A stretch of DNA of 5,774 nucleotides, from assembly GCA_946410375.1 (NCBI GenBank), contig CAMKAB010000064.1, positions 1-5,774 of the forward strand, in the 5' to 3' direction. This document shows, in pieces, positions 1 through 5,579 of the stretch; the stretch's first letter is position 1; each line of letters begins with the position of its first letter. The stretch comes from an uncultured Spirochaetaceae bacterium (GTDB lineage: Bacteria > Spirochaetota > Spirochaetia > Sphaerochaetales > Sphaerochaetaceae). Both the position numbers and the translations under genes were made by a program. Under the pieces are notes generated by a model. That model was not told where the DNA came from. It made no database searches and saw nothing but the letters and a program-made list of their open reading frames with translations.

Positions 1-1
1 C

Positions 2-1456
2 GAATACTTCCCGAAAACGGCGAAGCTCAATCAGGATATTGACTACGTTGATAAGGAATTCGCCGGTTCTTACACTCTTAACCTGCTCGTTCGCGGACAG
101 GAGAAAGGCGATATTTGCAACGTTGAGATACTGAAAGCTGTAGACGATATGGAAAGTTACCTTAAGGCTGAAAATCCCGAAATCGGTAAAATCGTGTCGT
201 TCATCACGATGTTGAAGAGAATAAATGCTGTCTGGCATGTGCCGGTGACGGACGAGTCGATTAAGGAAGCATCGGATGCTCTCTCGGAAGTTGATGATTT
301 TGAGGGATACGACGAATCCGCAGAAGACTGGAACACGGACGATTGGTCCTCCGACTGGGGTTCTGATTTCTCTGACAGCTCAGAGGGTTCGTATGTTGCG
401 GAAGGCGCATCGGATTGGGATAGCTTCGGCGACTTCGAAGATTCTTCGCAGGAGAGCGGCGAGGAGGTTCTCTGGGTGGATCCGAATATCGTTTATGCGG
501 ATAAGCTTCAGGAAAAAATCACCATGAAGGAAGTTTTGGACACCTTGCATACGGCTTATATCAATGCCGGCGGCTCGGTCGCTTCCATAAACAGCATTGT
601 GGCTCAGGTGGAGAGGATCTTTAACTACAACGGATATGCTTTCTACGAGGTTCCGTATGATGTTACAAAGTATCCTGTGGCTACCCGTGAAGAACTTCGC
701 GGCGTTGTGGAGAATTATCTTACGCTCTTGAGCGGTTCTTTGGATCAGTTCCTGGATGATGAGATGAATCCTAAGGAGATGAAGGTTCAGGTGCAGCTTC
801 GCAGCCATTCTTCTCAGATAACGGAGAAGATTAACAAGTCCGCTAAGGAATTCGCTGAAGAGAACTTCCCTGAGGGCTACACGTTGATTCCTACGGGAAC
901 AGCCGAAATGGAACGTAAGATGACCGAGCTTATTTTGGATAGTCAGATTACATCCCTTGCGATTTCAATCGGTGCCGTGTTCGTGATTATCGCTTTTTCT
1001 TTCCATTCTGTGATTGCGGGTATTATCGGAGCGATTCCTTTGGTGCTTACGATTTTCCTTAACTACATGGTTATGGGATTCGCCGGAATCAAACTGGATT
1101 TGATTACAAGCATTATCGCATCGGTTGCGGTTGGTGTCGGAATCGACTACACGATTCACTTCCTTACCACGTACAAAGAGGAGCGCGCTTTAACCGATAA
1201 TCTGGAGGAAGTTACAAAGCTGACTTTCAGAAAATCCGGTTCGGGTATTATCACCAATGCAATTGCGGTAGGTTTCGGCTTCCTTGTGCTTTGTCTTTCC
1301 AAGTTTACAGTGCTTAAGTACATCGGATTGCTGGTAGGTATGGTTATGTTCACAAGCGCCACGTTGTCGCTGACTATCGTGCCGGGTATTTTGAATGCTT
1401 TAAAACCGAAGTTCATGTTGCCTGCGTCCGAAAGAAAGGCTAAGAAAAAGAAATAA
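2..1456 (+). CDS. RND/MMPL-superfamily exporter, C-terminal part (5' end outside window)
   Basis: The frame is open from base 2 with no start, so this is the last 484 residues of a longer inner-membrane transporter; the ATG at 149 is internal. The visible part begins in the second large periplasmic loop and ends with five predicted membrane helices at about nt 950-1005, 1010-1075, 1100-1165, 1240-1295 and 1310-1400, matching TM8-TM12 of the 12-TM RND fold. TM10 carries the motif GVGIDYTIHF with Asp at nt 1145-1147, the position of the proton-relay acid in RND/MmpL proteins. A Lys-rich tail (KAKKKK) follows the last helix. The sequence resembles the 'predicted exporters of the RND superfamily' group rather than AcrB-type drug pumps. 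Such proteins often neighbour LolA-like carriers, as here, suggesting lipid or lipoprotein export, but the substrate is not visible. A strongly acidic insert lies in the periplasmic loop (nt 287-466). Family call firm; substrate unknown. Confidence 0.9.
   Translation, partial: EYFPKTAKLNQDIDYVDKEFAGSYTLNLLVRGQEKGDICNVEILKAVDDMESYLKAENPEIGKIVSFITMLKRINAVWHVPVTDESIKEASDALSEVDDFEGYDESAEDWNTDDWSSDWGSDFSDSSEGSYVAEGASDWDSFGDFEDSSQESGEEVLWVDPNIVYADKLQEKITMKEVLDTLHTAYINAGGSVASINSIVAQVERIFNYNGYAFYEVPYDVTKYPVATREELRGVVENYLTLLSGSLDQFLDDEMNPKEMKVQVQLRSHSSQITEKINKSAKEFAEENFPEGYTLIPTGTAEMERKMTELILDSQITSLAISIGAVFVIIAFSFHSVIAGIIGAIPLVLTIFLNYMVMGFAGIKLDLITSIIASVAVGVGIDYTIHFLTTYKEERALTDNLEEVTKLTFRKSGSGIITNAIAVGFGFLVLCLSKFTVLKYIGLLVGMVMFTSATLSLTIVPGILNALKPKFMLPASERKAKKKK
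287..466 (+). other. Acidic, aromatic-rich low-complexity insert in the exporter's periplasmic loop
   Basis: Sixty codons of the RND exporter encode 23 Asp/Glu, 13 Ser, 10 aromatic residues (four Trp) and no Lys or Arg. Part of it has a loose repeat of Asp-Trp followed by two or three polar residues (DW, DW, DW, DF). It lies between folded porter-domain sequence upstream and the more ordinary periplasmic sequence from about nt 500, well before TM8. It is probably a disordered periplasmic loop; a role in binding cations or a basic partner is only a guess. Confidence 0.7.
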
Positions 1457-1537
1457 GGCGAATGGAATTTCAGAGGACTGCGCCGCACCGGTTTACGGAT
1501 GGTGTTTTGTTCCTTAAGAAAAAATTATAATGCAATG

Positions 1538-1567
1538 GGGCTTACGGAGCCTTCCGTGGGCCCTTTT
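1538..1567 (+). terminator. Intrinsic terminator after the RND exporter gene
   Basis: Arms 1538-1548 (GGGCTTACGGA) and 1553-1563 (TCCGTGGGCCC) form an 11-bp stem, including two adjacent U-G wobble pairs, around the tetraloop GCCT. A run of four T follows, then GTG. It lies 81 bp after the exporter stop codon and 79 bp before the next start, so the LolA-like gene probably has its own promoter, although some read-through is possible because the T tract is short. The A-rich stretch just before the stem could help it work weakly on the other strand. Confidence 0.85.
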
Positions 1568-1605
1568 GTGAAGTTATTTGTAGATTTATACGAAAAAAGG
1601 GTAAA

Positions 1606-1639
1606 TTCGTAATTTCGTATTACAATTTGCGTATTGGAG
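1606..1639 (+). promoter_or_regulatory. Probable promoter and ribosome binding site of the LolA-like gene
   Basis: TACAAT at 1621-1626 matches five of six bases of the -10 consensus; no good -35 hexamer is seen 16-18 bp upstream (the segment reads AGGGTA at 17 bp), so the promoter may be weak or need an activator. GGAG at 1636-1639 ends 7 nt before the ATG at 1647 and is a clear Shine-Dalgarno site that fixes the start. Three similar short words, TTCGTA at 1606 and 1614 and TTGCGTA at 1627, flank and overlap the -10 region. Confidence 0.45.
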
Positions 1640-1646
1640 ATTAAAA

Positions 1647-2456
1647 ATGAAGAAAACAGTTAAAGTATTGCTTTTAAGCGTTTTTTTAATGGTACTTGCT
1701 TCATTCGCTTTTGCTAATGAGCGCGGTACTGAGATTATGACCGAGGTTTCCGATTTTAAGGAACCGAAATTCACAAGAAGTCAGGTTGTTATGACTCTTA
1801 CCGAGAAGAACGGTTCAAAAGAAGTACGCCAGCTTTTGCAGTATGGTAAGGATGAGAACGATAAGACGTACGCAGTGATGGACTTCAAGACTCCTGCGAG
1901 CGTTAAGGATACGAGATTCCTTCAGATAGAGAATAAAAATGCGGCGGATGATAAGTGGATTTATCTCCCTTCCCTGAAGAGCACGCGCCGTGTTAATTCC
2001 TCCGAAGGTTCAAAGAGCTTTATGGGAACGGATGCAACATATGACGATATGTCTTCTCGCGAGGTGGAAGAGGATGAGCACGAATATCTGCGCGATGAAA
2101 AGTGCACCGTGGAAGGCGGAGCGACTTATGATTGCTATGTTGTGAAAGAAACTCCGATTGATAAGAAGTCCAGCCAGTACAGCTACAGAATGGTATGGGT
2201 GGACAAGGATTCGATGTATCCGGTTCACACCGAGATGTACGACAAGAACGACAAGTTAATCAAGGTTCTTGAAGTTTTGAAGATTGTTCCGATGACGGGT
2301 GCGACGGGCGAGAAGTACGACATTCCTTTGGTGAATGTTTTGACGAATGTTCAGACAGGTCACAGCACAAAAATCGAGATCGTGAAGCTTGAGATTGATA
2401 AGCCGATTCCTGCAAAGGTGTTCACTCAGAACTTCCTTTCCACAGGCAAGGTGTAA
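1647..2456 (+). CDS. LolA-like periplasmic protein (outer membrane lipoprotein-sorting protein family)
   Basis: This 269-residue protein begins with a Sec signal peptide: MKK, a hydrophobic core to about residue 20, and a signal peptidase I site AFA at 21-23. There is no lipobox Cys, so it should be soluble in the periplasm. The mature part has the signature segments of the LolA-like group: DKWIYLPSLKSTRRV (102-116), then SFMGTDATYDDM (124-135), and the YRMVWVDKDSMYPV stretch (180-193). In solved relatives this forms a half-open beta-barrel that carries lipid or lipoprotein acyl chains. Cys153 and Cys163 could form a disulfide. Classical LolA is about 200 residues and poorly conserved with this one, so it should not be called lolA. 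The location just downstream of an RND exporter fits a carrier taking cargo from that pump to the outer membrane; this is inferred. The GGAG site seven bases upstream supports the start. Confidence 0.88.
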   Translation: MKKTVKVLLLSVFLMVLASFAFANERGTEIMTEVSDFKEPKFTRSQVVMTLTEKNGSKEVRQLLQYGKDENDKTYAVMDFKTPASVKDTRFLQIENKNAADDKWIYLPSLKSTRRVNSSEGSKSFMGTDATYDDMSSREVEEDEHEYLRDEKCTVEGGATYDCYVVKETPIDKKSSQYSYRMVWVDKDSMYPVHTEMYDKNDKLIKVLEVLKIVPMTGATGEKYDIPLVNVLTNVQTGHSTKIEIVKLEIDKPIPAKVFTQNFLSTGKV

Positions 2457-2499
2457 TTAAGCGGATAAGGTTTTTAATTTGACTGATCAGTCGGTTCAG

Positions 2500-2542
2500 G
2501 GCGGCCTTTTGAATTGAATGCAATTCAAAAGGCTGCCTTTTT
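2500..2542 (+). terminator. Long intrinsic terminator after the LolA-like gene
   Basis: Arms 2500-2516 and 2521-2537 form a continuous 17-bp stem with one G-U pair (2503/2534), a GC-rich base, the loop AATG, and a T5 tract at 2538-2542. It starts 43 bp after the stop codon. It isolates the LolA-like gene from the downstream synthase operon. Confidence 0.92.
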
Positions 2543-2690
2543 GTTTGCGTGCGCAATTGCGGAGATTTCGGAGGCGCGGCAGGGCGGGACGTATGGCGTA
2601 TTACGGTGGATTTGTTTTCGTGTTGTATGCTTTGTTGTGTGCTTTTTTTACATTTATTCATTTTTTGTCAAGAACAGAAGGAAAGAATTA
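2543..2690. other. Spacer between terminator and promoter, no gene seen
   Basis: About 150 bp with a G-rich first half (2560-2610) and a T-rich second half (2610-2665). It holds a 10-bp perfect palindrome CGCAATTGCG at 2552-2561. A reading frame in phase with the downstream synthase runs through it from 2549, but it lies before the promoter and encodes sequence foreign to the synthase family, so I do not take it as coding. No convincing small gene or RNA is apparent. Confidence 0.5.
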
Positions 2691-2719
2691 TTGATAATAG
2701 TTTTCAATTTCAGTATAAT
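2691..2719 (+). promoter_or_regulatory. Strong sigma70-type promoter of the synthase/SDR operon
   Basis: TTGATA at 2691-2696 (five of six to TTGACA) and a perfect TATAAT at 2714-2719 are separated by exactly 17 bp. Transcription should start near 2726, giving a leader of about 30 nt before the ATG at 2756. This is the best promoter in the window and decides the synthase start, because upstream in-frame codons would not be in the transcript. No operator-like inverted repeat is evident around it. Confidence 0.85.
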
Positions 2720-2745
2720 TCCATAACGTTATTTCAGACTTTTTT

Positions 2746-2750
2746 GGTGA
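2746..2750 (+). promoter_or_regulatory. Ribosome binding site of the synthase gene
   Basis: GGTGA matches the 3' part of the extended Shine-Dalgarno sequence (GGAGGTGA) and ends five bases before the ATG at 2756, a suitable distance for this register. With the promoter it supports the start at 2756 rather than 2549. Confidence 0.6.
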
Positions 2751-2755
2751 GACAG

Positions 2756-3955
2756 ATGATTGATTTATTTAACAAATTTAAAGATTTTACAAAACCGGAT
2801 GAATATAGAAATAAAGGGATTTACCCGTATTTTCATTGTTTGGAAAGCAAACAGGCGAAAGAAGTTGTAATGGAAGGAAAACGCAGAATCATGCTTGGTT
2901 CCAACAACTATTTGGGATTAACGACATGTGATGAGGTGATTTCAGCAGCGAGGGAAGCGCTTAATAAATATGGTACGGGCTGTTCCGGTTCCCGTTTTAT
3001 GAACGGTTCTCTTGATTTGCATATCACTCTTGAAAACGAACTTGCGAAATTTTTACATAAAGAAGCCGCCCTTACATTCACAACCGGCTTTTCTACCAAT
3101 CTCGGAATAATAAGTTCGCTTGTCGGAAGAAATGATTATGCGATTTGCGACAGAGAAAACCACGCGAGCATATACGATGGTTGCAAACTGAGCTATGGTA
3201 ATATGATGCGCTATCATCATAGCGATATGGACGGGCTTGAAAGCGCCCTGAGACGTGTTCCGGAAAGCGCCGGATGTCTTATTATCACAGACGGTATTTT
3301 CAGTATGCGCGGAGATATATGCAAACTGCCGGATATTGTAGACCTTGCAAAGAAGTACGGTGCGAGAATACTGGTGGATGACGCTCATTCTTTGGGTGTT
3401 ATCGGAGAGGGCGGCAGAGGAACCGCCAGCTATTTCGGTCTTGAAGACGAAGTGGACATGATTATGTGCACGTTCAGCAAGTCTTTGGCGAGTTTGGGAG
3501 GATGTCTTGCTTCAAGCGCCGCCGTAGCGGACTATGTAAAGCATACTTCCCGTCCCTTCATGTTCTCGGCGAGTCTCCCTCCTGCGAATGCTGCGAGCGC
3601 GCTTGCCGCATTACGCCATTTGGAAAACCACCCGGATCTTCCCGACACGCTTATGTCAATCTCAAATTACACAAGAGAGACTTTCAAGAAGCACGGCATA
3701 AACATTTTGGAGGCTAATACTCCGATTGTTCCGATTTATACGAAGGATGCGGAATATACGCTGGAGCTTGCGAGAAATCTCTTTGATGCCGGAGTGTATG
3801 TGAATCCTGTTCTGCCTCCTGCCACTCCTGAGGGGGAGTGCCTTCTGCGCGTAAGCCTTATGGCAACGGTTACCGAGGATCTGGTTGACGAAGCGGCAGG
3901 CATTATTGAGTCTGAAATCAAAAAGCTTAATGAGAAATACAACATACAGGGTTGA
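2756..3955 (+). CDS. PLP-dependent alpha-oxoamine synthase, probable serine palmitoyltransferase
   Basis: A 399-residue cytoplasmic enzyme of fold type I that joins an amino acid to an acyl thioester with loss of CO2. Visible marks are the substrate segment GSNNYLGL (48-55), GTGCSGSRFMNGSLDLHITLE (73-93) split over the Gly-rich loop, NHASIYDG with PLP-stacking His136 (135-142), VDDAHSLGV (207-215) with Asp208 for the pyridine nitrogen and His211, and TFSKSLAS with the Schiff-base Lys242 (239-246). All expected catalytic residues are present and the length is normal. The N-terminal GIYPYF, the SRFMNGSLDLH and FSKSLASLGG segments, and the end RVSLMAT agree, from memory, far better with Bacteroidetes serine palmitoyltransferase than with BioF (biotin) or Kbl (threonine breakdown). 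There are no biotin genes and no threonine dehydrogenase alongside. An SDR follows 15 bp later, fitting 3-ketosphinganine reduction. Family certain; the substrate call is moderately supported. Tandem stops (TGA, then in another frame TAA) follow. Confidence 0.9.
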   Translation: MIDLFNKFKDFTKPDEYRNKGIYPYFHCLESKQAKEVVMEGKRRIMLGSNNYLGLTTCDEVISAAREALNKYGTGCSGSRFMNGSLDLHITLENELAKFLHKEAALTFTTGFSTNLGIISSLVGRNDYAICDRENHASIYDGCKLSYGNMMRYHHSDMDGLESALRRVPESAGCLIITDGIFSMRGDICKLPDIVDLAKKYGARILVDDAHSLGVIGEGGRGTASYFGLEDEVDMIMCTFSKSLASLGGCLASSAAVADYVKHTSRPFMFSASLPPANAASALAALRHLENHPDLPDTLMSISNYTRETFKKHGINILEANTPIVPIYTKDAEYTLELARNLFDAGVYVNPVLPPATPEGECLLRVSLMATVTEDLVDEAAGIIESEIKKLNEKYNIQG

Positions 3956-3970
3956 TAATAAGAACTGTTT

Positions 3971-4780
3971 ATGAAAACGTGTCCGTATGAAAAATGCGTA
4001 TTGGTAACCGGTGCGTCAAGCGGGATCGGAAAGGAGACTGCGGAACGCTTTGCGAAAAGCGGGTTTGAAGTTTATGCGCTCTCAAGGTCGGTTAAAGAAG
4101 AGACGACGGTGTTTGATGGCGGGGGGACCATGCATGGGGTCCGCGGAGATGTAACCGATGCGAAATCCATTCAAAATGCTCTGAGTCGAATTGAGCGTCT
4201 CGGCATCGTGATCCATTGCGCAGGATTCGGGATTGCGGGATCTGCCGAATATGTCACCTCTCAGCAGGCTAAGCGTCAGATGGATACGAATTACTTCGGT
4301 GTGATAAATGTTAATAATCTCGCACTTCCTCTTTTGCGTAAAAACAAACGCTCGCTTGTGATGTTTACAAGTTCTGTGGGAGGAATCATCCCTATTCCGT
4401 ATCAGAGTCATTATTCATCATCAAAATATGCGTTGGAAGCGTATGCAGAGGCGCTTGAAATGGAGGCGAAAGGCTTCGGTGTGCGGGTGTGCATTGTTGA
4501 GCCGGGAGATGTTAAAACCTCGTTTACCGCGTCTCGCGAGGTGTGCGAGAGGGAGGATAGTCCGTACTACGGAAAATGTAAGGAATCCGTTTCAAATATG
4601 GAAAAGTCGGAGCAGAGGGGATCGAATCCGATTGACGTTGCAAAAGTTTTCTTTAAGATGGCGCACAGAAAAAGACCGAAAATAAGGGTCGCAGTCGGGC
4701 TTCAATATAAGATTTATGCGTTCTTAATAAAACTGCTCCCCACCCGGTTTAAAAATTTCGTTATTGCTAAGATGTACTAG
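3971..4780 (+). CDS. Classical short-chain dehydrogenase/reductase, candidate 3-ketosphinganine reductase
   Basis: This 269-residue NAD(P)(H)-dependent oxidoreductase has the cofactor motif TGASSGIG (13-20), GDV with Asp60 near the adenine, HCAG (82-85) in place of the usual NNAG, and the complete catalytic tetrad Asn107, Ser135, Tyr148, Lys152, followed by PGD (178-180). Arg39 in SRS after the second strand would favour NADP(H). The C-terminus (about 235-269) is basic and hydrophobic (VGLQYKIYAFLIKLLP) and could rest on the membrane, as expected for an enzyme with a lipid substrate. The overall pattern resembles the 17-beta-hydroxysteroid/retinol-dehydrogenase-like subgroup. It starts 15 bp after the synthase stop with no clear Shine-Dalgarno site, so it is surely co-transcribed and perhaps translated by re-initiation. 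Function is inferred from pairing with the synthase: reduction of the 3-keto group. SDR substrate cannot be read from the sequence alone. Confidence 0.88.
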   Translation: MKTCPYEKCVLVTGASSGIGKETAERFAKSGFEVYALSRSVKEETTVFDGGGTMHGVRGDVTDAKSIQNALSRIERLGIVIHCAGFGIAGSAEYVTSQQAKRQMDTNYFGVINVNNLALPLLRKNKRSLVMFTSSVGGIIPIPYQSHYSSSKYALEAYAEALEMEAKGFGVRVCIVEPGDVKTSFTASREVCEREDSPYYGKCKESVSNMEKSEQRGSNPIDVAKVFFKMAHRKRPKIRVAVGLQYKIYAFLIKLLPTRFKNFVIAKMY

Positions 4781-4839
4781 AATTCATTCAGTAATTTGGC
4801 AAATACGGTTTTGTTTTTCTGTGAAATAAGTTTCGCCTC

Positions 4840-5106
4840 TTAATTATTGAAAAAAGAGTTAAACAGAGCCTCTGCTTCCGCTCGGGAAGCAGAGGTTTTT
4901 TGCGAGAATGCGTCATCTGTAGACGAACCTGCCGCGGAGGCGCTATCAGTAGAAAGTGCGCCTTCTTTTAAGACAAAGAAATCGCAGAAGTTGGGCCTGT
5001 CCTTATAGATAACAAGTTCGTCCGTGTTTTCTTTGCAATCATAGTGAGCGCCTTTTTGATAAAACCTGCAATTCAGACAGGTGTGTTTATCTAGCGACGT
5101 GCTCAT
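4840..5106 (-). CDS. Small four-cysteine protein, function unknown
   Basis: An 88-residue protein I cannot name. The first half holds four Cys in the spacing C-x2-C-x10-C-x16-C (Cys10, 13, 24, 41), with His8 and His21 nearby and a conserved-looking RPNFCDFF (37-44); this suggests a small zinc-binding or iron-sulfur domain. The second half (about 49-80) is Ser/Ala/Thr-rich and probably disordered, ending in NSFFNN. No signal peptide or membrane helix is seen, so it is likely cytoplasmic. Its ATG overlaps the HIT-gene stop as ATGA, and a GGAG 11 bases upstream inside the HIT gene may help; translational coupling is likely. The overlap and the organised Cys pattern argue that it is a real gene. 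The C-terminal codons contain the terminator of the opposite operon, which may explain the unusual tail. Confidence 0.75.
   Translation of the reverse strand: MSTSLDKHTCLNCRFYQKGAHYDCKENTDELVIYKDRPNFCDFFVLKEGALSTDSASAAGSSTDDAFSQKTSASRAEAEALFNSFFNN
4869..4901 (+). terminator. Intrinsic terminator of the synthase/SDR operon, inside an antisense CDS
   Basis: A perfect 11-bp stem (4869-4879 CCTCTGCTTCC with 4885-4895 GGAAGCAGAGG), loop GCTCG, and six T at 4896-4901 on the + strand. It lies 88 bp past the SDR stop and within codons 69-80 of the convergent small gene at 4840-5106. On the - strand the hairpin is not followed directly by a T tract (a T6 comes only 13 bases later, at 4855-4850), so it should stop + strand transcription mainly. 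Confidence 0.92.
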
Positions 5107-5510
5107 ATCTTAAGAGTCTCCTGCATTTTATCCATCTCGCCGTCTGCATAAGATTCTTTCCTGGAGACTACTGTCTTGCCATCGCCGCTGTATCGCGGCA
5201 CAACATGAATATGCAGATGCGGTACTTCCTGTCCGCTCGCGGGGTCGTTATTGATGATGATGTTGGAGCCGTTGCACTTCAAAGCATCTCTCATGCGCGA
5301 TTCTATCCGCTTGGCAATTGTGATCATGTGACAGAGCGTTTCTTCCGGACATTCTCCGATATTTTTATACGGTTTGGCGGAAATTACCAGCGCATGTCCC
5401 TTGTTGATGGGGTTGATGTCCAAAATTGAAAAGCAGAGCTCATCCTGATAGAGTTTTTTCGACGGTATTTCTCCGTCTCTGATTTTTGTGAATAAAGTTT
5501 CGTTTTCCAT
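5103..5510 (-). CDS. HIT-family (histidine triad) nucleotide hydrolase/transferase
   Basis: A 135-residue cytoplasmic protein with the hallmark HLHIHVVPR (98-106), whose middle His100 is the expected nucleophile, preceded by the usual NNDPASGQEVPH (87-98). The N-terminus LFTKIRDGEIPSKKLYQDE is the standard opening of the Hint/HinT-like branch, but the Cys residues that often bind zinc there (FCKI) are replaced by Thr. Relatives hydrolyse AMP-lysine or other nucleoside phosphoramidates, or dinucleoside polyphosphates; the natural substrate is not known from sequence. I place the start at the ATG at 5510; the frame extends upstream to a TTG at 5579, but those 23 residues are not family-like and would overlap the promoter. 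No Shine-Dalgarno site precedes the ATG. The stop overlaps the start of the downstream Cys4 gene by four bases. Confidence 0.9.
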   Translation of the reverse strand: MENETLFTKIRDGEIPSKKLYQDELCFSILDINPINKGHALVISAKPYKNIGECPEETLCHMITIAKRIESRMRDALKCNGSNIIINNDPASGQEVPHLHIHVVPRYSGDGKTVVSRKESYADGEMDKMQETLKI

Positions 5511-5517
5511 ACCATGG

Positions 5518-5546
5518 ATAATAGCACGTACACCGTTGTTTTTAAA
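5518..5546 (-). promoter_or_regulatory. Possible promoter giving a near-leaderless HIT transcript
   Basis: Read on the - strand, TTTAAA (5546-5541, four of six to the -35 consensus) and TATTAT (5523-5518, five of six to the -10) are separated by 17 bp. The expected start of transcription, about seven bases after the -10, falls at or just before the ATG at 5510. The absence of any Shine-Dalgarno sequence agrees with a leaderless message. The -35 is weak and the region is AT-rich, so chance remains possible. Confidence 0.4.
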
Positions 5547-5579
5547 GATGCGAGTGTTAAAAAAGCTTAAAGAGCTCAA

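Noticed and set aside
1526..1531. Perfect TATAAT before the exporter terminator
   Set aside because: No matching -35 is found 16-18 bp upstream, and a transcript from it would run straight into the hairpin at 1538-1567. It is probably part of the A/T-rich flank of the terminator.
2552..2561. Palindrome CGCAATTGCG as an operator
   Set aside because: It is short, single, and about 130 bp upstream of the -35 element, so chance is the simplest explanation.
2514..2726. 70-codon + strand frame beginning inside the terminator hairpin
   Set aside because: It starts within the loop-proximal stem of a strong terminator, runs across the synthase promoter, and shows no recognisable protein features apart from a chance hydrophobic stretch.
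3053..3388. 111-codon - strand frame opposite the synthase, with similar frames opposite the other genes
   Set aside because: It lies wholly within a strongly conserved gene on the other strand, has no family resemblance and no ribosome binding site.
2756..3955. Calling the synthase bioF or kbl
   Set aside because: The active site is shared by the whole alpha-oxoamine synthase family, but the distinguishing segments look like Bacteroidetes SPT and the neighbour is an SDR, not a biotin gene or threonine dehydrogenase. It remains a possible alternative until a tree is made.
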